From assembly GCA_016946835.1 (NCBI GenBank), contig JACVTC010000065.1, positions 604,501 to 668,500 on the forward strand: a stretch of 64,000 nucleotides of DNA, given 5' to 3'. The position numbers were made by a program, and so were the translations under genes. The DNA is from Neocallimastix lanati (nom. inval.). Its lineage: Eukaryota > Neocallimastigomycota > Neocallimastigomycetes > Neocallimastigales > Neocallimastigaceae. Below are positions 11,523 through 22,299 of this stretch, one piece after another (within the stretch, counting starts at the first letter, position 1; each line of letters begins with the position of its first letter). The notes beneath the pieces are model-generated. The model searched no databases and was not told the DNA's origin. It saw nothing but the letters and a program-made list of their open reading frames with translations.

Positions 11523-12421
11523 TGATTATTTTCTTTTTCTTTATTTTCTCTCTCTTCTATTTCAGCTAACTGCTTAAATGTATAAGGACATCTTCTAAAG
11601 ATGTGACCTATTTTTCCACATCGGAAGCAAACTATATTTTCATTGCGATTTGTTTCATTTTGAGATTTATTTTCAAATTCAGTATTATTTACATTTCTTT
11701 GGTTAAAATAATTATTATTTTGAAGTGTGCGTCTTTGATTCTGCTTCTGATTATAATTATAGTTATTATTATAATTATTCCTTCTAGTATTAAAGTAATT
11801 ATTACTCCTTCTATTATTATTGTATTCATGTTGATATCTTTCAGATTGATTATTGGACTGGCCATGAAATAGTGTTGTCATTACCGTAACTTTATTTGAC
11901 GTCTTTATTTGTTCCGCTCTCTCGGCCAATTCAGCTTCTTCAAACACGTCTTCTAAATCTTCCGATCGTTGGGTAATTACTTGAGATCTAATGTAAGGTC
12001 TATACTTAATTGATTCAATATAATCATCTACAGTAACAAATGTTTGGTAAAATTTTGGTAAGCTATCGTAGAGTTTCTTATATCTCCAGTTGAAGTCGGC
12101 TATTGTTTCACCCCTTTGAATCTTCAATTTTTGTAGCATTTTACATTTTTCTTGTGGTGTGATCCTAAGTGCTTCCTCCAAAGCTTCTTTTATCTCTTTT
12201 ATGGATGGATAAATCTTACCATCTTCAGTTTCCTTTTCTAGTTCTTGTACTACACCTCTTAGCCTTCCATTTACACATTCTAATGCCCAAATGAATATAC
12301 TCTTAGGAGATTCTATATCTGCTAGAGCCATCAACCTATTAAACTCTTCAAACCAAGAGTCCAATTCTCCTGTTGATTCAGTTACTCTTGGTAATAATTT
12401 TTGGATTTCTAAAATCTTCAT
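11513..12421 (-). CDS. gag: El-2 Gag protein
   Basis: The protein has 302 residues. Residues 1-170 form the Gag structural region shared with El-1, El-3 and El-5 (MKILEIQKLLPRVTESTGEL). Residues about 190-250 are Asn/Arg-rich. One CCHC zinc knuckle (CFRCGKIGHIFRRC) lies near 264-277, followed by CPYTFKQLAEIEE. It should form virus-like particles and bind element RNA through the knuckle. The stop lies directly after the TTTAAAC slip site. The first Met aligns with the El-3 start MKILELEDLLPRL. Confidence 0.9.
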   Translation of the reverse strand: MKILEIQKLLPRVTESTGELDSWFEEFNRLMALADIESPKSIFIWALECVNGRLRGVVQELEKETEDGKIYPSIKEIKEALEEALRITPQEKCKMLQKLKIQRGETIADFNWRYKKLYDSLPKFYQTFVTVDDYIESIKYRPYIRSQVITQRSEDLEDVFEEAELAERAEQIKTSNKVTVMTTLFHGQSNNQSERYQHEYNNNRRSNNYFNTRRNNYNNNYNYNQKQNQRRTLQNNNYFNQRNVNNTEFENKSQNETNRNENIVCFRCGKIGHIFRRCPYTFKQLAEIEERENKEKENNHLN

Positions 12422-12749
12422 TCTCTTACTTTCTATTGTTAATATTTTAATATTTTATATAACTAATTAAACTGTTATTTTGTTATAAAAACCCGACCAG
12501 TAATCTTATTATTATACGCTAATTTCTGTGACGTTTCGTCCCCTGTGTTCATTCCGTCACTTCTCCTCGCACTTGCAAACGACTCGAAGATCTTTACACA
12601 GCCCTAATCCCCCACGCTGACCGAAATTAGCAGCTTGTATAATGCTGAAATTAAAATTACTGTTGTTTAAATAACAAAAGAAGGAAAACTTCTATTACCA
12701 GTTGAACAACAATAACAATATTTCAATCCAAAGGTTGATGGATGGATCA

Positions 12750-12816
<67 letters not shown>

Positions 12817-12976
12817 TTTATAACTCACTATTACTACTATCACTACTATATATAAATATATTTATTAAAATTCTATACACTAAATTAATTATTATTCAAT
12901 TATTTATTACTTTAACTATATTTTATTCTTTCAATTTATAAAATTTCTTATATTATTGTTATTATTAATTTATACT

Positions 12977-13023
<47 letters not shown>

Positions 13024-13071
13024 GTCTATTCTAAATTATTGAATTAATTATTTTCATATTATTATTGTCTT
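12422..13071 (-). other. El-2 leader
   Basis: This lies between the primer site and gag. It contains two long homopolymer tracts (T runs in plus sense at about 12753-12780 and 12980-13017), an ATT microsatellite (12781-12817) and a GC-richer block at 12518-12631. No open frame is credible. Confidence 0.6.
12518..12631 (-). other. GC-richer block closed by a 9-bp inverted repeat
   Basis: GCTAATTTC (12518-12526) and GAAATTAGC (12623-12631) are perfect complements enclosing about 96 bases that are far less AT-rich than the surroundings. A second inner pair is GTGACG/CGTCAC. It sits in the El-2 leader upstream of gag. I saw no counterpart in the leaders of El-1, El-3 or El-5. Function unknown; a structured RNA element or captured sequence is possible. 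Confidence 0.5.
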
Positions 13072-13089
13072 GTCCTGCATAGCTCGCCA
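13072..13089 (-). promoter_or_regulatory. El-2 primer-binding site
   Basis: In element sense TGGCGAGCTATGCAGGAC lies 9 bases after the 5' LTR. It is identical to the El-3 site, so both elements would use the same unidentified tRNA. Confidence 0.75.
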
Positions 13090-13098
13090 AAATTTTTA

Positions 13099-13773
13099 TG
13101 GGACAGGACTTTTCATTTATTTATTTTCAATAATAATATATTCTAATTAATTCTAATTAAACTTATTTAATTATTTCCGAATATTATCTAAACTAATTAA
13201 ACTCAACATTAATATTCTAATGTTTTTAAATATTAACTAAGCTCTCTTTTATTTTATTTTAAACCCCTTAACTAACTTAATTATTATTTAAACTTAAAAC
13301 TATTATATTCACAACACAACTTAACACTAAATTAAAACACCCTTAATTTATTTTACCTTATTTTATTCTAAAATTTAATTTATAAAATTTTGAGAGAGAG
13401 TTTCTTAATATTTTTTTGATTTTACAAGTTATTTATAGAATTTAATGAAGTTTTTTAATTGGTTCAAATAAATTTTTAATTAATTAAAATAAAATAATGT
13501 ATAAAAAATAATAAAATAATATATAAAAATAATAAAAATTAAAGTAAAAATAAAAGTAAAAGTAAAAATAAAAATAAAAATATAAAATAAAAATAAATTA
13601 TAAGATAAAAATAATATAATAAAAATTAAAATAAAAATAAAGTAAAAGTAAAAATACAAATAAAAATTTAAAATAAAAATAAAGATATAAAATAAAAATA
13701 ATATAAAAAAAATAAAAACAAATATAAAATAATAAATTCAATAATATAAGCAATATTAGATTGTTCCGTATCA
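13099..13773 (-). repeat. El-2 5' LTR
   Basis: It is 675 bases and near-identical to 7022-7696. In element sense it starts TGATACGGAAC and ends GTCCTGTCCCA. Confidence 0.92.
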
Positions 13774-13793
13774 AAAAAATTAGAAATTAGAAT

Positions 13794-13853
13794 GCTGGTA
13801 TAGTGGTTAGTCACTATGACCTCAGCCTGAACCACTAGGGTTCGACTCACACC
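13794..13853 (+). other. tRNA-like segment with A and B boxes inside LTR-P
   Basis: TGGTATAGTGG (13796-13806) fits a Pol III A box and GTTCGACTC (13840-13848) fits a B box, 33 bases apart as in a tRNA gene. A D-arm-like hairpin TAGT/ACTA is present. The T stem and acceptor stem do not pair well, and TAGTGGTT/AACCACTA form a competing 8-bp stem, so it is not a working tRNA. It may be a tRNA-derived promoter carried by the LTR, or an old SINE head. Confidence 0.55.
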
Positions 13854-14375
13854 TTTACTAAAATTTTATATCATTTAAATTTTAAAGAATTTTTATACTT
13901 CATTTCTGTATTTGTTTCTGTATTTGTTTCTGTATAAATTTCTGTAAAAATTAACAAAAGAAATTCTTAGAAATTAATAGAAACAAATCAGATAGAAATT
14001 CTATTTTAATTTATCTTTTATCATTATTTCTTTTAGATTCTTTTTAACCGAAAATAATTAATTTTTATGAAACTTTTTAATGATTTTATGGTTTTAAATT
14101 TTTATGGATTTAAATTTTGAAAAACTATAAATAGGAGTGAATTTCGCAGCCAAAAAAAAAAAAAAAAAAATATTCTAAAAATTGTGTTTTTATTAATTAT
14201 TGAATTAATTAATAAGTAATTCGAAATATTACAATAATTAATCTTTATAATTAATATTTTTAAATTTCTTAATTAATAAAACTATATTTTAAAAAACCAA
14301 ATTACTTATTAATCAAAAAGTGCTTACCTATTGTGTTACACTCTTTAAAACACGGATATTCCAATATTCGTTACA

Positions 14376-14908
14376 ATTTTATATAAAATATAATTAAACT
14401 TTATTTTAATTATAAATAGTAAATATTATGTTATAGTTTATACTTTGTTTATAAATAACAAAATAAAAATATTATTGTTTATATTTAGTTATAAATAGTT
14501 AAATTTGTAAAAATAAAAAATAATAATAATAATTAAAAATTATTGTTTAAATAATATAAACAAAAATAATAATTTTCGGAGTATTAAAGAAACATTTCTT
14601 AAAATTATTATAAATATTAAAAATATATAAAAACATTAGAAAATTATAAAAAAAATAGGGAAAAAAAGGGAGTAACTAATAAAACATGTAACAGAAAATA
14701 AATAACAATAATAATAAAAAAATTAATAAATAATAAATAATATATAATAAATAATAAATAATAAATAATAAATAATAAATAAAAGAAAAAGGATAGAAAT
14801 AATTGTGGAAGAAAATAAGAGAGATATTATTATTAAAAGTAATAATTATTTAGTTTAGAATATAAAATTTTCTATAAAAAAATATATAAAAAGAAATAGA
14901 CCACCCCA
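14376..14908 (+). repeat. El-1 3' LTR, second part
   Basis: This continues the LTR from 7003 and matches about 616-1122. It ends ACCACCCCA, followed by ATTT and El-3. Confidence 0.85.
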
Positions 14909-14912
14909 ATTT

Positions 14913-15283
14913 TGTTACGAGACAATAAAAAAAATGAATAATAATTAAATATTCAATTATATACTAAAAAGATTATAATATTTGTTAACAATACTTTATA
15001 ATAATTTATATTAATATTTTATAAAAGTTTTATATTAAAATTTTATAATAATTTATATTAATAATTTATAATAATTTTATATATAAATTTGAAACCAATT
15101 AAATTAAAATTTTTAATACTAACAAATCAAATTGATAGAATATTAAATATTTAAGTAATTATGAAAATAAAATAATTAAAAACTCTCTCTTTCAAAAAAT
15201 AAAATTTATTTAATAAAGATAAATAAATATAATCGAATATATTATTACTATAATAAATTTTAATAATTACCTGTGTTGTCCCA
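14913..15283 (+). repeat. El-3 5' LTR
   Basis: It matches 20137-20551 apart from small indels and scattered substitutions. Confidence 0.88.
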
Positions 15284-15288
15284 AAATC

Positions 15289-15306
15289 TGGCGAGCTATG
15301 CAGGAC
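15289..15306 (+). promoter_or_regulatory. El-3 primer-binding site
   Basis: TGGCGAGCTATGCAGGAC, 5 bases after the LTR, identical to the El-2 site. Confidence 0.75.
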
Positions 15307-15407
15307 CCAAAATAGTAATAATATGAAAAAATTATAAAATTAGAAAATTTCAAAGATTGATGGATGAATAATAGAACAAAAAAAAATATTAAAAGAAAAA
15401 TATATAT

Positions 15408-15448
<41 letters not shown>

Positions 15449-15475
15449 TAATTAGTAATAAACATAAAGTTAATA

Positions 15476-16284
15476 ATGAAAATATTGGAATTAGAAGATC
15501 TTTTACCTAGACTAGATGAATCTGGCAAAGATGTTGACACTTGGTCGGAAGAATTCGTTAGATTTATGAAGTTAACAGATATTAACACTCCATCTTCAAT
15601 ACTTGCTTGGGCTATGGAGTGTGTAGAAAGGAAGCTACGAGGTGTCCTTCAAGACTTGGTTACTATTAACGAAGATGGTGAAGAAGTTTATCCTAATGTT
15701 AAACAAATGAAAAAGGCTCTGGAAGATGCATTAGAAGTGACTTCACAGTTGAAGTGCAAAAGATTGCAAAATTTAAAAATAAAAAAGAACGAGACTATTA
15801 AGAACTTCAACTGGAGGTACAAGAAGTTATACAACAATCTGCCAAGGTTATACCAAGAATTCATTACTGTAGATGATTACGCTGAATCTATTTCGTATAG
15901 ACCATACGCGAGGGCACAAGTGATTACTAACCAATGCGTTGACTTAGAGGAAGCCTTTGAGGAAGCTGAATTGGCCGATAGAGCTGAGACGAACGATAAA
16001 AATTTCTCTAGTGATAAAGTTTCACCACCATTTATCCTGCTAACAAAGAAAGCCACCAACATCCATTTAGGTTATTTAGAAGTAATTACTCGTCAAGTAG
16101 GAACAATCAATCGAACAGAACAGAAAAAACTGGAAGCAAGAAAGTTAATAAAAACAAAGAATTTAGATGCTACAAATGCTATCAATTAGGACATGTAATG
16201 AAGTCATGCCCTTACTCTTATAAGGAACTTGCTGAGATGGAGGAATCCGGAAAGTTAGAAGAAAATAGATGATCTTTAAACTAA
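15476..16284 (+). pseudogene. El-3 gag region (broken)
   Basis: The start MKILELEDLLPRLDESGKD aligns with El-2 Gag. The Gag structural region covers about 170 residues. Remains of a zinc knuckle (CYQLGHVMKSC) and the tail PYSYKELAEMEE are visible near the end, before the slip site TTTAAAC (16275-16281) and its TAA. It is broken about once. Confidence 0.82.
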
Positions 16285-16307
16285 TGGAAGGAAGAAGGAA
16301 AACTTCC
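16275..16307 (+). promoter_or_regulatory. El-3 predicted -1 frameshift signal
   Basis: TTTAAAC (16275-16281) is followed 8 bases later by the stem GGAAG/CTTCC around AAGGAAAA (16290-16307). The spacing and loop type match El-2. Confidence 0.7.
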
Positions 16308-19300
16308 TCTAAACAAACCGAGGATCTAGTTGCTACCGCCGTTAGAAAAAATAGATCCGATAAATCTTTAAATAAACCATATACAAAAATTACTTCATTA
16401 AAAGACAATCTAGTCCCTATCTTATTACCAAGAAACCACGAACAAGTCCCAGAACCATCCCCGTCGTTTCAGAATCCTGTACCAAATACTGAGGCATTAA
16501 ATGAAATTGATGTTTCAGTTATAGCTCAGTCATCAATAAGAAATAGTAAAATAAAAACCAAAGAACAAAACCAGCAAAAAATAATGAAGCATTCACATGA
16601 ACTTAGTGATAACATTAAGAAATCTAAGACTAGCACTGCAAAATTACCAAGTACTTTATTAGACGGAAAACTAAACAAAACAACGAAACCTTTTAACACT
16701 GAGAAGGGAGGTGCTAAGCACATAGAGTTAGCCCAAGGGATTAAAACTTACGACATCAAAGAGAATCTCAACCACAAAGTTGCTGATATCACTTTTGAAC
16801 AATTACTGGACATTTGTCCGAAATTAAGGGCACAGTTGAATAAGGCTCTCAGACTAAAAAACATTGAATTTAAGGAAGAAGGTATGGAAAAAATTATGTT
16901 GTCAACAATTTCCAAAGATGATATAGCTACTATAGAGTGCTTAATCAATGGCGTAAAGGGCTTTACATTTCTCGATACGTGTGCAAGTATCAATATCGTA
17001 ACCCGTAGTTTTCTAAAAAATTTAAAGGGAATAAGACCATTTGAATTTACCACAAATAATATCATCCAAGTAACTTCCAAGACTAGAATGTCTTCGGAAT
17101 TGTACGTTTTAACGGTAACCTTTGGTAATCTTACGATTTCAGACGTATTCAGGGTAATCGATGATAATCAAGGATTGTTTGATGTATTAGTAGGTTATAA
17201 AACACTTAAAGAAAACAAGTTATTTATTAATCCTTATGACAACTACCTTTGTAAAATGAATGATGATGAAATTTGGACGAGAATAGCACCTTTATCCGCA
17301 GACGAAGAAGTTCAAATTAGTGAAGACGAAGGTCAAACTAGTGAGGAAGAAGTTCAAACTGATTTTAAGGAAGATATCCATGATAAAAATAATCAGATTG
17401 ATTTAACAAAGGATTCTATACTTCATTGCTTTATTTGTGAAAAGAGAAATCTAAAAGGAAAATCTGCCAAGTCATCATTAGTCATGCTGGTCAGCGAAGA
17501 GAAAGAAGCTCTACTTGGAAATATTCTAGAACAGGTTCCTAGAGGAATTAGAAGACAATTAGGACGCCTTTTTAATGACTACAAGGAAGTATTGGCCATA
17601 AATATAGAAGAATTAGGCTGATCAAAGTTATTACCACACTCAATCATATTAGAAAAAGACACTTTACCAATTAAACAAAAAAGCCTACCGTTTATCTAAA
17701 GCTCAAGCCGAGGCATTAAAGGCTGAAATTACCAAACTACTTAACAATAAATCAATTGAACCCTCTAGTTCACCATGGTCGTCACCTGTCATTTTAGTAC
17801 TTATGAAGAATGGTAAGTGGCGTATGTGTGTGGATTATCAGAAGTTGAACAACTTTACACTAAAGGATGCTTATGCTATTCCTCTAATTGATGACATTCT
17901 TTTCTTTATAGGACGAATAATTAAAGTATTTACTACTATTGATCTATTTTCTGGGTTCCATCAAATACCAATGAACCCAAGCGATATTCCAAAAACTAGC
18001 TTTACCACAACTTTTGGGAACTACCAACTTCTCGTAATGCCATTCGGGTTATGTAATGCCCCAGAAACATTCAAACGAGAAATGAACGGAATCTTCTACC
18101 CCTTAATCGGGCAATGTCTTTTCGTATATATAGATGACTTAATTATATTTTCCGAAAATATTGAAGACCACTTAAGGGATTTAGAGAAAGTGTTTACCAT
18201 CTTAAAGGAAAACGGTATCAAATTGAATTTAGAAAATTGACATTTTTTCAAAGATAAAGTTGAACTGTTGGGTCACACTGTGTCAACTGATGGCATTTCA
18301 CCATTATCAGATAAAATAAAGGTTATAGCCCAATGGTTACCCCCAGCTACAACATCACAACTTCAATCTTTTCTCGGTGCTATTGGCTATTATCGTAAAT
18401 TTATTCTTAACTTGCTACAATTGCGAAACCCTTATTTAAGTTGTTAAAGAAGAACGTTGAATTCAAGTGGGGAAAAGCTGAAAATGATAGTTTCGAAGAG
18501 TTGAAGTACAGGATGATTACGGCTCCCATATTAATGATGCCTGACTTCAAGAACCAATTTATAATCCGTACGGATGCATCTTTCGATGGCATTGGTGGAG
18601 TTTTACTGCAAAAAGATGAATTTGGCAAGGAATGACCCATCCATTATATTAGTAGATCTCTGAAGTCATCAGAACAAAATTATGGAATCACGGATCTTGA
18701 GGGAACAGCAGCAGCGTACTGCGTAAAGAAATTCAAATCCTATATTGGAGGAAACCCACATACTACCTTATTGTTCACAGACCATAAACCGTTAGTAAGC
18801 TTATTTAAGAACAAGGAAACTAATAACTCTAGGCAGACCAGATGGATATTGCTACTCTCAATGCTTAAGGTTGAAGTAATCTACTAACCTGGCAAGAAGA
18901 ATATGCGCTTTCGAGATTAAAATCTTCCAATCCAATAATTTCAACTGTCTTGTCAGAGATCAATTCTATTGATGAAGGAAACTTACTGAACCCTATCAAG
19001 AGCAAATTTATTACAATAAATGATGAAGAATATTACTTAGACAATGGTACTTATAGGAAGGTAATTAATAATGATTATCAAAAGCTACAACTAATACTTG
19101 ATCCACACAGAGTTGGTCACGAAGGTGTGTTTAAGACTTACAATCGCCTAAAAAGAGACTATTTTTGGATAAATATGATCTTAGACGTTAAATATATTAT
19201 CAATACGTGTGATAGATGTCAAAAATTCAAGCCACAACCACAAAATGCTTACGTTGAAAATATTCCAACCAAACCGGGTAGACCTTTCACAAAAGTAGGA

Positions 19301-20119
19301 CTAGATATCATAGGTCCGCTGCCTCAGACTAACAAAGGGAACCAATATATTATAGTATTGGTCGACTACCTGACAAAATGGGTTGAAGCCGACCCGCTTT
19401 CTACCATCGAATCTAAGGACGTCATTAGTTTCCTAATGAAAGTATTTGTCACCGATAACGGTCCTCAATTTTGTTCAGACAAAACAAAAGCTTTTCTTGA
19501 CTTGTATGGTGTGTTGGTCCAATTTGTTACGGTGTATCATCCGGAATCTAATGGCATGGTTGAAAATCGTAACAAACAAATAGGAAAGTATTTAAGGCTA
19601 CTATGCAACAAGAACACTCAAAATTGGGATGAAATACTTACTAGCGCTTTATGGGCCTTGCGAACTTGTAAAAATGAAACTACTCAATTTTCTAGCTTTG
19701 AATTACTCTATGGACATAGAGATTTACAACCATTCGAATTGACCATTAACATTGATCAAAAGGAAGATTGCGAAACTGACGAAGAGTTCATGGTTCGGAA
19801 ATTTGTTCGCCATCATCGTTGGATAAAAGAAGCAATAAATAACATTCAAACAGCCAACAAAATTTGGGAAGATCGCAGAAAACAAATAAAAAGGCTTAAG
19901 TCTGACTATAAACCAGGGGATCTTGTACTTATAAAGTATATTAACGGAAGAAAGTTTGATCCTTATTTCATTGGCCCTATGAAAATTATGAAAAAACAAT
20001 TTAACACTATCACGGTTTGTGATCCTGTCACTAATGAAATTGCGGATAGGAATGTACATCTTAAGAACGTTATCCCAAAGAGGCTGTGCGAACTACTGAC
20101 TTCAAGGGACGAAGTCTGA
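16285..20119 (+). pseudogene. El-3 pol region (broken)
   Basis: The order is protease (LDTCAS near 16970), reverse transcriptase (VYIDDL near 18125), RNase H (RTDASFDGIGG near 18570; TDHKPL near 18780), integrase zinc finger (HRVGHEG, CDRCQKF, about 19100-19230), integrase core (GLDIIGPL, TDNGPQF, NGMVENRN) and GPMKI module. It is closest by eye to El-2. It is broken in about six places. Confidence 0.87.
20098..20116 (+). promoter_or_regulatory. El-3 pol-end hairpin
   Basis: The stem is GACTTC/GAAGTC around AAGGGAC, ending just before the pol stop codon. Confidence 0.65.
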
Positions 20120-20136
20120 TTTCGGCGTGGGCATCT

Positions 20137-20551
20137 TGTTACGAGACAATAAAAAAAATGAATAATAATTAAATATTCAATTATATACTAAAAAGATTAT
20201 AATAATTGTTAACAATAATTTATAATAATTTATATTAATATTTTATAATAGTTTTATATCAATATTTTATAATAGTTTTATATTAAAATCTTGTAATAAT
20301 TTATATTAAAATTTTATAATAATTTATATTAATGATTTATAATTTTATATATAAATTTGAAACCAATTAAATTAAAATATTTAATACTAACAAATCAAAT
20401 TGATAGAATATTAAATATATTAGAAATTATGAAAATAAAATAATTAAAAACTCTCTCTTTCAAAAAATAAAAATTATTTAATAAAGATAAATAAATATAA
20501 TCGAATATATTATTACTATAATAAATTTTAATAATTGCCTGTGTTGTCCCA
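20137..20551 (+). repeat. El-3 3' LTR
   Basis: It starts TGTTACGAGACAAT and ends GTTGTCCCA, matching 14913-15283. Confidence 0.88.
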
Positions 20552-20557
20552 AATTCT

Positions 20558-21526
20558 TGTAATAATTTAATTATAAAATTAATTATAATTAAATTATTAA
20601 CTATAACTTAATAATAACTAAATAATAATTATTATTAAATTGAGAAAGCAAAAAAGATAAATATACTTATCTTCTATAAGAAAGAGTTTATTATAACTAA
20701 TTATAATAAACTAATAACACAGAATTGTCAAAGAGAAAAGATTATTTTATTTTATTTTATTTTATTTTTAAATTTGCTTTATTAAAACTTGCATTATTAA
20801 AATAGAAATATAAAATATTTATTAATGTTATTACTATATTATAATTGTTATAATAATAACTCTTGATTTCTCAAAGAGAATTCAAGAGCGTTATTTATAC
20901 TTTTTTGAGAAATAAGATTAAATTAAAAAATGTTTTCTAATCTTAACAAATCTCTTATCTAGGAAAAGATTAGAGAGAAAAACCTAGATAAGATTTTTGA
21001 TCGATATTCTATCCATATCGATCATCGTATCAATTAGGTAAAACCAATTACTTTTAAGAAGTGATTGGGAAAAACCCTAATTAACTGAATTGTTAATCTA
21101 ACGTAATTGATCGAAAATAAAAGAATAAAATAATAAAAGATATTTCGATCATAAAATCATTAATTTACAAATAAGGAAAATAACATAATAATGATATTAA
21201 TAAACAATATACAGAATACATTATTAAAATACATATTAGAATACATAATATATTTGTTTACAATTTAATTAAATAAATAAACTAAGACTAATAAATTTAA
21301 TAATTAAATATATAATTAAATAAACTATAATTATTTATAAATGTATAAATAGTAATTAATTAAATAAGTTTTGTTGTATTAAAATAATGAATATTTAATA
21401 TTGAGTTAAATAAATTATTAATAATATTTAAAGGAATAAATATTAAATAATTAAATAAAGTTATAATTATAACTTTAACTAAGAAAATATAATTATTTTA
21501 TTTAAAAATAATTATAGATTCTTACA
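20558..21526 (-). repeat. Solo LTR-A (A1)
   Basis: In element sense it starts TGTAAGAATC and ends ATTATTACA, about 969 bases, aligned with A2 and A3. It contains the LTR-A landmarks in reverse: a hairpin CTTATCTAGG/CCTAGATAAG, a TATA-like box and the run TCAAGAG plus a TTATT repeat at the predicted transcript start. The flanks are ATTCT and TTTCT, an imperfect duplication. No internal sequence follows, so it is a solo LTR. Confidence 0.82.
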
Positions 21527-21530
21527 TTTC

Positions 21531-22299
21531 TGATAAGAATGTACTAAATAATGCATTCTTAATTAAATTTACAATTTATTTCAAATACATTATGTGTACA
21601 TTATTATTTTTGTACTTTAATATAATTTTTGATTTAATTTTTAATCTTTGAATTTAAAAATTTATTAAACTTTATATTTTTATATTAAATCTTATATTAA
21701 TATTAGTATTTTTATATATTTAAAACTTATATTAGCAATATTAATAATAAATCTTATTTTTTTTATAATGAAAATTTGTATTAATAATATTTTTATATAT
21801 TGATAATTAAAAATTTATATATTGTATTTTAACTTTTATTATAAAATTTTATATCGATATGTTTTATTTTATATTATTAAAAACCTTTATATTAGAATAG
21901 TATTTTTATTTTTATTTGAATATTTTAACAGATTGTAATAATAATTATAGCCAATTAAATAAATTCTTATTAGTAATATTTTAGATAGATTATTATAAAA
22001 AAAAATGTTTTATTAATATTATAAATGTATTTTATCTATATTGTTATAATTAAATTTTATATAATTGATTATAAAAATCAATTTAAATTTAATAGTTTTT
22101 ATAAAAAAAAAATAAAATGTAATAATATAAAATTTAGTGGCAAGAACAACTTTTATGCCTTGAAAAAAATGTATAAATAGTTGTAAATTTTGCTACCAAT
22201 TTTTAAAAATCAATTAATAAAAAAAGAATTAAATAAATAAAATAAAATAAAATCTTTGTATTTATTATTGTTTTTATTTAATTTCTCATAACCTTAACA
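21531..22299 (+). repeat. LTR-B copy (B1)
   Basis: It is homologous to B2 (28681-29520) and B3 (46221-47051), with shared start and end and a shared TATAAATAGTTG box upstream of the end. Confidence 0.82.

Larger units (their letters stand above)
7022..13773 (-). mobile_element. El-2: Ty3/gypsy element, looks whole
   Basis: On the minus strand the order is 5' LTR (13773-13099), primer site (13089-13072), leader, gag (12421-11513), pol (to 7713), a G-rich polypurine-like tract (about 7697-7707) and 3' LTR (7696-7022). Both LTRs are 675 bases and near-identical by eye; I noticed about one difference. Flanks are AAAAA on both sides (7017-7021, 13774-13778). Both reading frames are open throughout. 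Near-identical LTRs mean a recent insertion. It is nested in LTR-P, which is nested in El-1. Confidence 0.92.
7004..14375 (+). mobile_element. LTR-P: solo LTR with tRNA-like Pol III boxes, split by El-2
   Basis: The outer ends are perfect 10-base inverted repeats, TGTAACGAAT at 7004 and ATTCGTTACA ending at 14375. ATTTT target duplications lie outside them. LTR-P sequence itself is only 7004-7021 and about 13779-14375, roughly 615 bases; the rest is El-2. TG...CA ends, a 5-base duplication and a TATA box (TATAAATAG, 14126-14134) indicate an LTR. A tRNA-like segment lies near its 5' end at 13794-13853. Confidence 0.75.
557..14908 (+). mobile_element. El-1: broken Ty3/gypsy element, with LTR-P and El-2 nested in its 3' LTR
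   Basis: The order is 5' LTR (557-1122, its start displaced by H1), primer-binding site, leader, gag, pol, polypurine tract AAGGGGGGA (6884-6892) and 3' LTR. The 3' LTR starts at TGTCTTGAG (6893), runs to 7003 and resumes at 14376-14908. Between these lies solo LTR-P, flanked on both sides by ATTTT (6999-7003 and 14376-14380), and LTR-P itself holds El-2. The two El-1 LTRs align well with scattered differences, so it is older than El-2. The coding part is broken, with about four breaks. It belongs to the same lineage as El-2, El-3 and El-5. Confidence 0.88.
14913..20551 (+). mobile_element. El-3: broken Ty3/gypsy element
   Basis: The 5' LTR (14913-15283) and 3' LTR (20137-20551) both start TGTTACGAGACAAT and end GTTGTCCCA; the lengths differ (371 and 415). 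A primer site, gag, pol and a G-rich tract (GCGTGGGCATCT) before the 3' LTR are visible. The flanks AATTT and AATTC are an imperfect duplication. The LTRs differ at several sites, so it is older than El-2 and El-4. The coding region is broken, with about seven breaks. It directly abuts the El-1 3' LTR. Confidence 0.88.
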
